Below are positions 20,591 to 30,000 of a DNA stretch of 30,000 nucleotides, piece by piece (position 1 is the first letter of the stretch; each line of letters starts with the position of its first letter). The stretch is from Neocallimastix lanati (nom. inval.). Lineage: Eukaryota > Neocallimastigomycota > Neocallimastigomycetes > Neocallimastigales > Neocallimastigaceae. Below the pieces are notes generated by a model that saw nothing but the letters and a program-made list of their open reading frames with translations, was not told where the DNA came from and ran no database searches. The DNA is taken from contig JACVTC010000027.1 in assembly GCA_016946835.1 (NCBI GenBank), positions 1,375,001-1,405,000 of the forward strand. The letters run 5' to 3'. The position numbers and the translations under genes were made by a program.

Positions 20591-21580
20591 ATGTCCGAAG
20601 TCTTAAAAACAAAAGATCAGCTAAATAGCTCTAATTTTAAGTTGTGGAAACAACAATTGTATTTATTATTAAGGAGATTTAATTTAACGGATTATCTTAA
20701 TAGTGTCAAAATTGAAAAAGTGGATGGTTCCACTTTAAAGGAAGAAGAAAAACAAAATTTAATTCTAGTGGATGACACTATAAACACTTATTATAAAAAA
20801 GGAACAAAAAGTGAGGTCCTCAAAAATGATGCTAAGGTCAAGGAAATTATTTTAAATAGTATTAATGAAGAACTAGCATCCAGTATAGATTTCATATCTG
20901 GTACAGCATATGAAATCTATAGGATGATAGTAAACCTAAATTTAAGTGATGAAAAGGATAGAATTGAGGAAATTAAAGATTCCCTTAATCACTCAAAATA
21001 CGACCCAGAAAGTGATCCATCGTTGTCCATATTTATCTCTAATATGAATTTAAAGTTTAAGGAACTTGAAAATCTCGGAGAAAAACTAGAATTTAAGGAA
21101 AAATTTATTTATCTATTTAATGCTATGCCAGAAGAATTAACTATAAAAACAAATTTAATAGACCTACAAACGGACTGGGAAGATACTACCAAAAAGTTAA
21201 TTGAAAGGGTACAGCTACTAAAAAGAGTAAAAGAAAAGAAAGAAAAATCGGAAAATATTGTTTCAAATCTTAATACGCCAAATGTTCAAAGTAATTATAC
21301 CAATAAAAACTATAGTAATAATAATAATAAATATAATAATAAAAATTATAAAAATAATATTGAATGTTGGAGTTGTGGTAAAAAAGGTCACTATCAAAGT
21401 GAATGTAATAATAGAAAGAATTTTAATAAAAATAATAATAACAATTATTACAAATATAATAAAAATAAATTTAATAATAATAGAAATAATAATAAAAATT
21501 ATAATAATAATAAATATTACAAAAATGATAAAAACTATGATGGGAGGCGAAACGCGTTGCCTAAACAGCACAGTAAATGA
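20591..21580 (+). CDS. gag: Copia-type Gag (capsid/nucleocapsid)
   Basis: 329 residues. The N-terminal part has the copia gag opening (LNSSNFKLWKQQLYLLLRR, residues about 12-30) and a helical, charged capsid-like region to about residue 220. The nucleocapsid zinc knuckle CWSCGKKGHYQSEC has C259, C262, H267 and C272 in the CCHC spacing. An Asn/Lys-rich tail encoded by AAT/AAA runs follows. The protein forms the virus-like particle and packages element RNA. The ATG follows an A-rich leader, about 107 bp after the LTR. The stop at 21578-21580 lies inside the pol frame, so Gag is made alone unless ribosomes shift +1. Confidence 0.92.
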   Translation: MSEVLKTKDQLNSSNFKLWKQQLYLLLRRFNLTDYLNSVKIEKVDGSTLKEEEKQNLILVDDTINTYYKKGTKSEVLKNDAKVKEIILNSINEELASSIDFISGTAYEIYRMIVNLNLSDEKDRIEEIKDSLNHSKYDPESDPSLSIFISNMNLKFKELENLGEKLEFKEKFIYLFNAMPEELTIKTNLIDLQTDWEDTTKKLIERVQLLKRVKEKKEKSENIVSNLNTPNVQSNYTNKNYSNNNNKYNNKNYKNNIECWSCGKKGHYQSECNNRKNFNKNNNNNYYKYNKNKFNNNRNNNKNYNNNKYYKNDKNYDGRRNALPKQHSK

Positions 21581-24500
21581 AGTAAATAAACAAGATAAAC
21601 ACAGAGAATACTTTTTCAAAGACTATAATGATACGTATAATATTGAAACAGGTAATGCATCAAGAAGTATTCTCCCATTCAACAAACCATCTTATTTTAA
21701 AGAAAATAAAAATAAACAAAATAAAAAATTAAATGATAATAATAAAAATAAATTAACCAAAAATATTAGTACATGGACACTAGATTCTGGCACCACATAC
21801 CATATGATATGTGATCCAAATCTATTATCAAATTATAAAAAACACAATCGGAGAATTTATTTCGCCAATGGTGAATACGTTAAGTGCAGAGGAATAGGTA
21901 CTTACATAGGTTATATAAATGACAACAAAATTACTCTTAAAAATGTATTGTATGTTCCCTCATTCAAGAAAAATTTACTCTCAGTAGACTGTTTATCCGA
22001 ACAAGGATACAAAACTGTTTTTTGTAAAAGAAATAATAAAAATTGTGTAATATTATTTAATAGTAAAAATAATAGAATCTGTACAACATATTCAAATTAT
22101 TCCAGAACTTATATTATTTGGACTTCCAAGAATAAAATAAATTTTTATAATAATGATATCAATTGTAATAATGCCAATAGTGAAGAAGAGGAAAGTCTCT
22201 ACGTATGGCATAGACGTTTGGGACATTATAATCTAGGAACACTTAGGAAAACATTAAAAAGAATATATATAAAATGTAAATGCAAGACGTGTGCGAAAAC
22301 AAAATTAAAAAGTTTCCCACATTACCCCTCAGATAGTCGCGCTACTGAACCATTTGAATTGGTTCATATGGACACTGTTACTATTAATAGTAGGTCCATG
22401 TATGGAAATAAATACTTTGTTTCTATTTTAGATGATTACACTCGTTTTGGTTGGGTCTTATTTATCAAATCCAAAAGTGATGTTTTTAACGCCTTTTTAA
22501 ATTGGTATAATAACATTAAAAACATATTTAATAAAAATATTAAAAGATTACGGACTGACAATGGAACAGAGTTTACTAACAATAAAATTATAGAGTTTTG
22601 TAATATTAATGGAATTACACATGAGTTTTCTGTCCCTTACGAACCTCAACAAAATGGACGTATCGAAAGGTTACACGGTTCTCTCCTTCCAAATGCTAGA
22701 GCGATGTTAGAGGATGCCCGCCTTAATCATGTTTTCTGGGAGGATGCCATTAGGACAGCTAACTATATCCACAATAGGATGCCACATAGAGGTATTGATA
22801 ATAATGTTCCGTATGAACTTCTTTATAATGAAAAAGTCGATTATTCAAGGTTTAGAGTCTTTGGTTGTCAAGTCTTTTTCCTTGTCCCTAAACAGTTTAG
22901 AAATAAATTAACTAACTCTTCCCTCCCAGGTATCTTTCTTGGATACGATACCAACCCAACTGCTTATAGGATTTTTGATATCACTAATAATAAAGTTGTT
23001 ATTTCTCGTTCTGTTGTATTTTTTGAAGATATTCCTGGTAATGGTTCTGCTCCTCCTTCTCCTCCGGATTTAATAAATTTCACTCCTTATTATGAAATCG
23101 GGGGAAGTAATGATGATGAAGACGTTGTAGACTTTGAGGACAATAACGTAAATGATAAAAGTATAAATGAAAATAATAACAATATGGAAAATAGTACAAA
23201 CAATAATGTAGATAATAATAATAATATGAACAACAACATAAATGATAATATAAATGGGTACACAAACTATTACTACAATAATTTAGATTATCCACCTCCT
23301 AATAATTTATATTATTATAATCCATATGCATTTGTAAATTATCCAAATAATTTCCAAAATCATTATGCTCCAAATCAATATAATTTAAATCCATATAATA
23401 ATTTAAATTATTGTATTCCTCCAAATTATTATAATTATACAGCACAAAACTTTCCCTCTCCTGTTTTAAATTCTCAGAATGGACATCCCATAAATTACCA
23501 AAATCTAAACGTTTCTAATAATTCAAATATTAATCAAAATAATTTAAATCAATTAAATTCAAATGATGTAGACCATTTAAATCAAAATAATTTAAACAAT
23601 AATTCAAATCAAAATAATTCAGACAATAATGATCAATTTAACTCGAACAATTTAAATCAAGGTAATTTAAATAATTTAAATCAAGTTATTTCGAACAACA
23701 ATTTAAAACAAGGCAGTCCAAATGACAACTTAAATCAAGCAATTCAAAATGATAATGTTAACAAGAATAATAGAAACAACTTAAATGACCAAACTAATTC
23801 AATTAATAATGTAAATAATATCAATAATGTAAACCAGTTAACTCAAAATAATTCGAAATATAATAATACTAGGGTAGAAGAAATAATCAGTAAAATACCA
23901 AGAATTACAGATAATGGAGATTATAATAAGCGTGATGGAAAATCAATTGATTTAAATAATTTAACGAATAGAAATAATAATTCAAGCTCAACATCTGGAA
24001 ATTCTAATGCGGAAATTAACCAAAATATAAACAAACAAAACATAAATAAACCATATGCAAGTAAATCAAATGTAAGTACTTCGGATAATATGAATAAAGA
24101 TAAAGAAAGTATTTTATCTAAAAGAAAACATGTTGAAGAAATGAATGAAGAAGAATTAAATGATAGGAATGAAAGTAATAATTATAAGAAAAGGAGAGCA
24201 AGTAATTATTATAATTTAGTTGCATTAAATTGTAGTGAAATGGAATTACCGTTACCAAACTCGTATAAAGATATATTTGATAGACCTGATAAAGAGGAAT
24301 GGTTAAAGGCAATTGAAACTGAATTAAATAACATGAAGGATATGGAAGTGTACACACTTGTTAAAGAAATTCCAAAAGGAAAGAATATAATTTCAGCTAA
24401 GTGGGTATTTAGCTATAAGAGAAATGACGTAGGTATAATTATAAGATTTAAGGCGAGGTTAGTTGCTCGCGGTTTTACTCAAATTTATGGAATAGACTAT

Positions 24501-25778
24501 ATAGAAACATTCTCACCTACTTTAAAGCAAGATTCGTTAAGAGTCATTATAGCAATTTCAATTTATTATGGTTTTGAAATTTATCAAATTGATATTAAAG
24601 CGGCATATTTAAATGCTGACTTAGAGGAAGAATTATATATGGAAATACCTGAAGGTAGTGAAGATTATGGTAAAGGCTATTGGAAGTTGAACAAAGCGAT
24701 TTATGGCTTAAAACAAGCTGGTCGTATGTGGAATAATAAATTAGATAGTGTTCTTACTGAAATAGGTTTTGAAAGATTAAAGAGCGAACCATGTGTTTAT
24801 ATATTGAAAGATAAGAATAAGAATATTATTTGTATAATTGCTATTTATGTTGATGATATCCTAATTTCTGGAAAGAAAAGTGTTATAGATAGAATTAAAT
24901 TAGAAATTAAAGACAAATTCAATTTAAGTGACTTAGGAATGGTTGATTTCATAATAGGAATCAAATTTATTAAATGCAAGGATGGTTATATTATGCATCA
25001 AATACAATATTTAAATGATATCTTAGATAGATTTGACATTGATAAATACAATGCGATATCAAATATGATGTATACTGAAAATGAGAAATTAAGAGAAACA
25101 AAGTTTGATAAAACTACATATATGCAGGCTGTAGGATGCTTACTATATTTAGCTATGGGAACAAGACCAGATATTATGTATGCGACAAGTAAAGCTACTA
25201 GAAAGAATCAAGATCCTACTCTCGAAGATTGGATGAATGTTATCAAGATTTTTAGATACTTAAAAGGTACAAAACATTATGGTTTAAAGATTACTAAAGA
25301 CATTAATATAAGAGTATATGTAGACGCAGATCTAGGTGGTGATAGAGAGACAAAAAGATCAACTACTGGTTTCGTAATATTTATGGGTTCAGCTCCTGTG
25401 ACATGGTATTCAAAGTTGCAACACTGCGTAGCTATATCTACCGCTGAAAGTGAATATTATAGTCTGAATGAATGTGCTTTGAAATGTATGTGGTTAAGAA
25501 ATTTACTGAATGAATTAGGCATAAAAATTGATTGTATAACAATTAACATTGATAATAGAGCTGCAATTTATAATAGTAAGAATGAAACAATTAATCCAAA
25601 ATCAAGACACATAGATTTGAGATATCATAAAATAAGAGAATTGATAAAAGAAGATAAAATAGACCTCAAGTATATCAAATCACAATACAATATTGCAGAC
25701 GGTTTTACCAAATACCTTAATGGTACTTTAACGAAAAAATTCAAGAACTCTTTACTATACAAAATTTATGAATATTAA
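21258..25778 (+). CDS. pol: Copia-type Pol polyprotein (PR-IN-RT-RNase H)
   Basis: The frame is open from 21258, but the true N-terminus comes from a +1 shift out of gag, probably in 21540-21577. Protease: LDSGTTYHM, catalytic Asp codon 21783. Integrase: HHCC zinc site (His 22209 and 22224, CKTC at 22281-22292), then D (22371), D (22557) and E (22665), with 35 residues between the last two. An Asn-rich linker covers about 23110-24110, then two basic clusters, KRK and KKRR (24120-24197). Reverse transcriptase: ARLVARGFTQ, IDIKAAYL, and YVDD at 24846-24857. RNase H: VDADLGG (25323), STAESEYYSL, NIDNRAAI and SRHIDLRYHKIREL. It ends KIYEY just before the polypurine tract. All catalytic residues examined are present. 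The part of the frame before about 21540 is a shadow of gag. Confidence 0.94.
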   Translation: MFQILIRQMFKVIIPIKTIVIIIINIIIKIIKIILNVGVVVKKVTIKVNVIIERILIKIIITIITNIIKINLIIIEIIIKIIIIINITKMIKTMMGGETRCLNSTVNEVNKQDKHREYFFKDYNDTYNIETGNASRSILPFNKPSYFKENKNKQNKKLNDNNKNKLTKNISTWTLDSGTTYHMICDPNLLSNYKKHNRRIYFANGEYVKCRGIGTYIGYINDNKITLKNVLYVPSFKKNLLSVDCLSEQGYKTVFCKRNNKNCVILFNSKNNRICTTYSNYSRTYIIWTSKNKINFYNNDINCNNANSEEEESLYVWHRRLGHYNLGTLRKTLKRIYIKCKCKTCAKTKLKSFPHYPSDSRATEPFELVHMDTVTINSRSMYGNKYFVSILDDYTRFGWVLFIKSKSDVFNAFLNWYNNIKNIFNKNIKRLRTDNGTEFTNNKIIEFCNINGITHEFSVPYEPQQNGRIERLHGSLLPNARAMLEDARLNHVFWEDAIRTANYIHNRMPHRGIDNNVPYELLYNEKVDYSRFRVFGCQVFFLVPKQFRNKLTNSSLPGIFLGYDTNPTAYRIFDITNNKVVISRSVVFFEDIPGNGSAPPSPPDLINFTPYYEIGGSNDDEDVVDFEDNNVNDKSINENNNNMENSTNNNVDNNNNMNNNINDNINGYTNYYYNNLDYPPPNNLYYYNPYAFVNYPNNFQNHYAPNQYNLNPYNNLNYCIPPNYYNYTAQNFPSPVLNSQNGHPINYQNLNVSNNSNINQNNLNQLNSNDVDHLNQNNLNNNSNQNNSDNNDQFNSNNLNQGNLNNLNQVISNNNLKQGSPNDNLNQAIQNDNVNKNNRNNLNDQTNSINNVNNINNVNQLTQNNSKYNNTRVEEIISKIPRITDNGDYNKRDGKSIDLNNLTNRNNNSSSTSGNSNAEINQNINKQNINKPYASKSNVSTSDNMNKDKESILSKRKHVEEMNEEELNDRNESNNYKKRRASNYYNLVALNCSEMELPLPNSYKDIFDRPDKEEWLKAIETELNNMKDMEVYTLVKEIPKGKNIISAKWVFSYKRNDVGIIIRFKARLVARGFTQIYGIDYIETFSPTLKQDSLRVIIAISIYYGFEIYQIDIKAAYLNADLEEELYMEIPEGSEDYGKGYWKLNKAIYGLKQAGRMWNNKLDSVLTEIGFERLKSEPCVYILKDKNKNIICIIAIYVDDILISGKKSVIDRIKLEIKDKFNLSDLGMVDFIIGIKFIKCKDGYIMHQIQYLNDILDRFDIDKYNAISNMMYTENEKLRETKFDKTTYMQAVGCLLYLAMGTRPDIMYATSKATRKNQDPTLEDWMNVIKIFRYLKGTKHYGLKITKDINIRVYVDADLGGDRETKRSTTGFVIFMGSAPVTWYSKLQHCVAISTAESEYYSLNECALKCMWLRNLLNELGIKIDCITINIDNRAAIYNSKNETINPKSRHIDLRYHKIRELIKEDKIDLKYIKSQYNIADGFTKYLNGTLTKKFKNSLLYKIYEY

Positions 25779-25784
25779 ACTTAC

Positions 25785-25791
25785 GGGGGAA
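25785..25791 (+). promoter_or_regulatory. Polypurine tract
   Basis: GGGGGAA ends immediately before the TG of the 3' LTR, the expected primer position for plus-strand cDNA. Confidence 0.85.
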
Positions 25792-26014
25792 TGTTAGAAA
25801 TTAAGTTTAATATTACACAAGTATAAATAATATAAATAATATAATGTATATAGTATAACATAGATATATGAGCTAGCGTACGTAATAGTGGCGTAAAATA
25901 AAATAAATGTATGTGAATCATGTGTAAATGTAATAGTATAAAATACATGTAAAATTAAAATTTAATATATGTACACCTTTGATATTTATTAATAAAGTTA
26001 TATATTTCACAACA
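25792..26014 (+). repeat. 3' LTR
   Basis: Identical over 223 bp to the 5' LTR by direct comparison. Confidence 0.96.
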
Positions 26015-27234
26015 AATATTAATAAAAAAATATATTAAACATATTAAAAAAAAATTTTTTTAAAAAAAACAAATTAATAAAAAATTAATATAACCTGTCA
26101 TGTATTTTTATATATAAAAAACGTATAAAAATTTCTTTTTTTCAGAAAATCTTTTAAATATAAAATAGAAAATATTGTTGAAAAAATAATAATAATAATA
26201 TTTAAACATTACCATTCATTCAATAAATATTATATTATAATTATATTCTTTTATATTATATATATTACAAAAAATTATTCTTTTATTATTATTATTATTA
26301 TTATTAATAATGAAAAATGAAATAAATCATTTAATTATTATTTTTAATTATTAAAATATAATATTATTTTATCCTAATATGAAAGGGAAAATAATGGTTT
26401 CTATTTTTAAAATAAAGATGTTTATAAAAAAAAGTAAATTAATAATTAATATAACTCTTCTTTTTTTTAAAAAAATATATATATATATATTAATTATGTT
26501 TTTCTTTCTTTTAATTGTCAATCTCCATATTTAATATTTGCATTAATTTATATATATTTAAGTATTAATTTCTCCAAGATAAACATTAATATAAAAAATT
26601 ATATAAATAATTTGGGATATTAACTATCAAATAAATATATATATATATATATATTTTTTTTTTTTTGTAATAATTATATTTATCAATATATATAATATAT
26701 TATATTTTTTTTACAATAAGGATAAATTTTCATAATTCCAATAAGTTATTAGTTGTATTAAAATTATAATTTTTTTTTATTATTTTTGTTATTTACTTTT
26801 TTTTATTTTTATTTTTTGATAATTGAAGAATATGAAGATTAGAAATAAATAAATAAAAAAAAAATAATAAATAAAAATATAAAAAAGTTTTTTGTTTGTT
26901 TGTTTGTTTCTCTAATTTTTGTACTACTTTCTATCAAATATGATAAATTTGATAAATTTTTAAATCAACTATGGCTCAATTTTTTTATATTTATAATTCA
27001 ATATATATAATATATATGTAGGTTTTTTTTTTTTTTTTTTTAAATTTTTAATTATTATTTCATATTTTTATTAATAATTATATTATATATATAGAAGAAA
27101 TAAAATTATATTCCATAAAAAATAATGAATAATAGTTGTATATTAATATTTATTTAAATTATACCCTTGTTTTTAATATAATTATTATGATTATTAACAA
27201 AAATTGACGAAAATATTCATTTAAATTTAAAATA

Positions 27235-27270
<36 letters not shown>

Positions 27271-27944
27271 TTTATATGAATCTAAATAATTAATATAAAT
27301 ATATTTTTTTTGTTGTTGTTATAACTGGCAGCCAATATATTTAATTATTTAAAAAAAAAAAAAATTAAAATTTTCATAATTTATTATAATTTAATAATAT
27401 ATGAATTAAAAAATTTAAATAATAATGTGATATTAATTATCCATTCAATAAATTTATTAAATTATAATAAATTCATATATTGTTTTATAATTAATTATAA
27501 ATAAATGAAAACTTTAATGATTAAATTTATTTAACTACCACCGATGATTATATACTTTTCTTTGTCATAATACTTTCAAATGAAAAATTATTTGATTATT
27601 GAACTTTCTTTACTAATTATTCATTTAAATAAATAGAAAATAAAAAAAGATAGTAATAATATAATAAAAATAAAGAAATAATAATAAAAACTATTATTTG
27701 ACATTTTGAAATAACATTAAATAACATTAATAATTAAAATTATTAATTAATATGATTTGAAATTTAAATATATTTCCAATATTATCCAAATAAAATTTAA
27801 ACATTAATCCTTATATAAATATTAATTTGATGACTAGAAAAGAAAAACATTTATATTAATAATGGTTCTGAAAAATAAAACAAAAAACAAAAACATAAAA
27901 AAAGAAAAAAGAAAAAAAATTAGTTATAATAAAAAGAAATTTTA

Positions 27945-28028
<84 letters not shown>

Positions 28029-28225
28029 GTAATAATTAACAACATATTTATTTAATTTAATAATTAATGATAACAACATATTAAATTACATGAATATTTA
28101 TATAATTAAAATAATATAGTATCATTTTTTTCTCCTGTATTACTTTTTTTTTTTTTTTTTTTTTTTTTCCCTTTCCCCCCTTTCTTTTTCTTCTTCTATT
28201 TCTTTCAATATTAATTTATAAAATA
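26015..28225. other. AT-rich spacer between retrotransposon and ArfGAP gene
   Basis: Homopolymers and short AT palindromes; no exon recognised on either strand. Near the right end a C/T-only stretch of about 50 bp (about 28142-28206, containing TTCCCTTTCCCCCC) precedes the ArfGAP start and may be part of its promoter or leader. Confidence 0.5.
27950..28028. repeat. (AAT)n microsatellite
   Basis: About 26 AAT triplets, nearly uninterrupted. Confidence 0.95.
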
Positions 28226-30000
28226 ATGAATTATAAGCAGGTTTTATTTGGTATCTACTTTAAATATTATATATATGTATTATGTTCTATATTTATATTA
28301 TACATTATTTTTTTAACTATTTTTTTACAATATAATATATTATATATTTAAAATAGAATTAAAACAAATTGAAGGGAATAATAAATGTATGGATTGTGGA
28401 GCACAAGATCCACGATGGTATTTACTATAATAAAAGAAAATATGTATAAAATATATTTGTTATATTGAAAATCTTTACTAAATATATATTTTAAAATTTT
28501 TAATAAATATCATAAATATCAAAAAATTATATATATATATATATATATATAATCTATGATAATAACTCATAATAACTCATAATCTCATAATATATAATAC
28601 ATAATATTATCCTTTTTAATTTCAATTTAAAAAAAAAATAAAAAAAATAAAATAAAATATGAATTTATAATTAAACAATTAAATAACTATATAACTAAAT
28701 GGAAAATATTTTATTAAAATAACTACAATAACTACTACAATACCAATACTAATATTAAAAACAATAACAACAATAACAATTATAATAATAATAATAATAA
28801 TAAATAGGGCAAGTTTAAACTATGGAATATTTCTTTGTTCAAAATGTTTTGATATTCATCGATCTTTAAAGGATAATGATACCCTTCTTTCATTAGAAAT
28901 AGATAATTGGTCAGAAGATCAACTAAAAAAATTACAATTAGGTGGAAATGCTAATGCAATTAAATTTTTTGAAAAACAATCTGATTATCGAAAAGATATG
29001 TCAGTTAAAGAAAAATATACTTCAAATTTTTCAAAAACTTATATTGAAAAATTATTAAAAAAATGTGAAAAAAATAATCAAAGTTCTATCGTTTCATCAT
29101 CATCATCATCTTCTTCTTCTTCACCTTCATCATCATCACTATCAGATAAAGCTTCATCTCCTATAAAATCAGATATAACAGATGACAATAAGCATGAAGA
29201 GAAGAATAAAAAAGATGGAAGTCCCACAGATAATAATTGGGAAAATATCTATTTATATAATTCGGATCCCAGTTCAATACTGGATCCAAATCTTAAAGAA
29301 TTTGATAATATTTCGTTATTACGAGTTTATCGACCCAGTAAAGAAAGAAATGAACAATTTTTTGAAAAATTAGGACGTGAAAATGAAATGAGAAGAGAAG
29401 ATATTCCTCCAAGTCAAGGAGGTAAATATACTGGATTTGGAAGTAAACCTCTTATTACAGAAAAAAATCAAAATGAAAATTTAGTATATCTACAGAATAG
29501 TCTCGTCAGTGGTTGGAATTTTATTACAAAATCAATGAGTATGATCAATGAAAATATTATAAAACCTGCTTCCGTTGCGGTGCGAGATCCGAATCTTCAT
29601 CAAAATCTTGAAAATTATGCAGAATCCATAAAACATTCCATAACAGAAAAAACCTATGTGGCAAAAGACCATATTAATAAAGCTGTTCAAAATTTACATA
29701 AAACCAATGAAAATCATAATACAAATAATAGTAATAGTAAAGAGAAAGGAAAAGAAAAAGAAAAAGATGATTTAATTTTATCTAGTATGGATTCAGATAT
29801 AAGTAGTAGTAGTGGATCAAAAGTTGAATCAAATATTGTAACTGAATATGATTCCATTGAAAATAGTGGGAGTGATAGTTTTATTTATTCAAAGAGTGGA
29901 GATCTCTTAAATATTAATAACATTAATAATGAAAATGATTTAATTAGAAGAAATAGTTCAAATCATAGTTTTTCCTCAATTAATGAAAGTTTAAGTCGTG
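28226..30000 (+). CDS. GCS1: ArfGAP, Gcs1/ArfGAP1 type, 5' part (spliced, runs off right edge)
   Basis: Exons 28226-28250, 28357-28417 and 28808 onward, with phases 1 and 2 matching at both junctions; 426 residues are visible. Such proteins make Arf1 hydrolyse GTP and uncoat COPI vesicles. The zinc finger reads CMDC-x16-CSKC (C19, C22, C39, C42) with RWASLNYGIF between the pairs, followed by IHR, whose R47 is at the arginine-finger position. GGNANAIKFFEKQ and EKYTSNF match the rest of the ArfGAP fold. Further on come a poly-Ser stretch, the GKYTGFGS signature of Gcs1/ArfGAP1 (about 29419-29442) and a Ser/Thr-rich amphipathic segment (NSLVSGWNFITKSMSM) like the curvature-sensing ALPS motif. 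Oddly, the usual GVHxSxVRS after HRxL is replaced by KDNDTLLSL without a length change. Confidence 0.85.

Larger units (their letters stand above)
20262..26014 (+). mobile_element. Complete Ty1/copia LTR retrotransposon (5,753 bp)
   Basis: Two identical 223-bp LTRs begin TGTTAG and end AACA, and AATAT is present on both sides (20257-20261 and 26015-26019) as a 5-bp target-site duplication. Between them are a primer-binding site, gag, pol in the order protease, integrase, reverse transcriptase, RNase H (the copia order) and a polypurine tract. Both reading frames are intact, so the copy may be active. The gag and pol frames differ by +1. Confidence 0.96.

Noticed and set aside
21263-21619. Minus-strand Ile/Phe-rich frame opposite gag
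   Set aside because: It is the antisense reading of the Asn-rich gag tail.
1-30000. CRISPR arrays, bacterial operon signals or rRNA genes
   Set aside because: All repeats are low-complexity satellites or transposon ends. Introns and a copia element show eukaryotic DNA.
1-30000. Dictyostelium as the source organism
   Set aside because: Composition and Asn-rich proteins would fit, but the fungal-type Hrd3, separate CPA1 with presequence and an intact Ty1/copia element fit an anaerobic gut fungus better. This is judgement, not proof.

Overview
The window is extremely AT-rich eukaryotic DNA. It is full of long A/T homopolymers and simple-sequence satellites, with spliced genes set in near-featureless spacers. 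Fungal-type gene content (an HRD3/SEL1L homologue, a separate arginine-pathway carbamoyl-phosphate synthase small subunit, a Gcs1/ArfGAP1-type ArfGAP and a Ty1/copia retrotransposon), together with this composition, points to an anaerobic gut fungus (Neocallimastigomycota). That assignment is an inference, not a database result.

Layout. 1-3190 (minus): 5' half of a multi-exon HRD3/SEL1L gene; six exons and five introns could be reconstructed with consistent phases. 3191-5238: spacer. 5239-5525: possible PHR-domain gene relic. 5526-5819: a complete SINE-like retroposon with a 17-bp target-site duplication, a 25-nt poly(A) tail (minus strand) and a hairpin-rich body. 6536-7266 (minus): a two-exon gene for a small secreted, probably GPI-anchored protein. 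7267-9748: AT-rich spacer with satellites. 9749-10560: inverted-repeat-rich element(s). 10567-12552: minisatellite plus about 1.55 kb of a TTTATTA heptamer array. 12732-13072: a second MITE-like element. 13073-16593: gene-free, homopolymer-broken DNA with a GC-rich island and a G-quadruplex motif. 16594-18060 (minus): intact single-exon CPA1 with an organelle presequence. 18061-20261: spacer ending in another heptamer array. 20262-26014 (plus): a structurally intact Ty1/copia element with identical LTRs, a 5-bp target-site duplication, a +1 gag/pol frame change and a primer site matching the anticodon arm of tRNA-Lys(CUU). 26015-28225: spacer. 28226-30000 (plus): 5' part of an ArfGAP gene with three exons seen.

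The host genes are ordinary, functionally unrelated housekeeping or cell-surface genes (ER quality control, arginine synthesis, vesicle traffic, a surface protein) and show no sign of clustering by pathway. The most notable content is mobile: one recent LTR retrotransposon that probably uses half-tRNA priming, one SINE-like insertion of unknown parentage, and two apparently undescribed terminal-inverted-repeat families. The tandem segment duplications include one that copies a 5' splice site.
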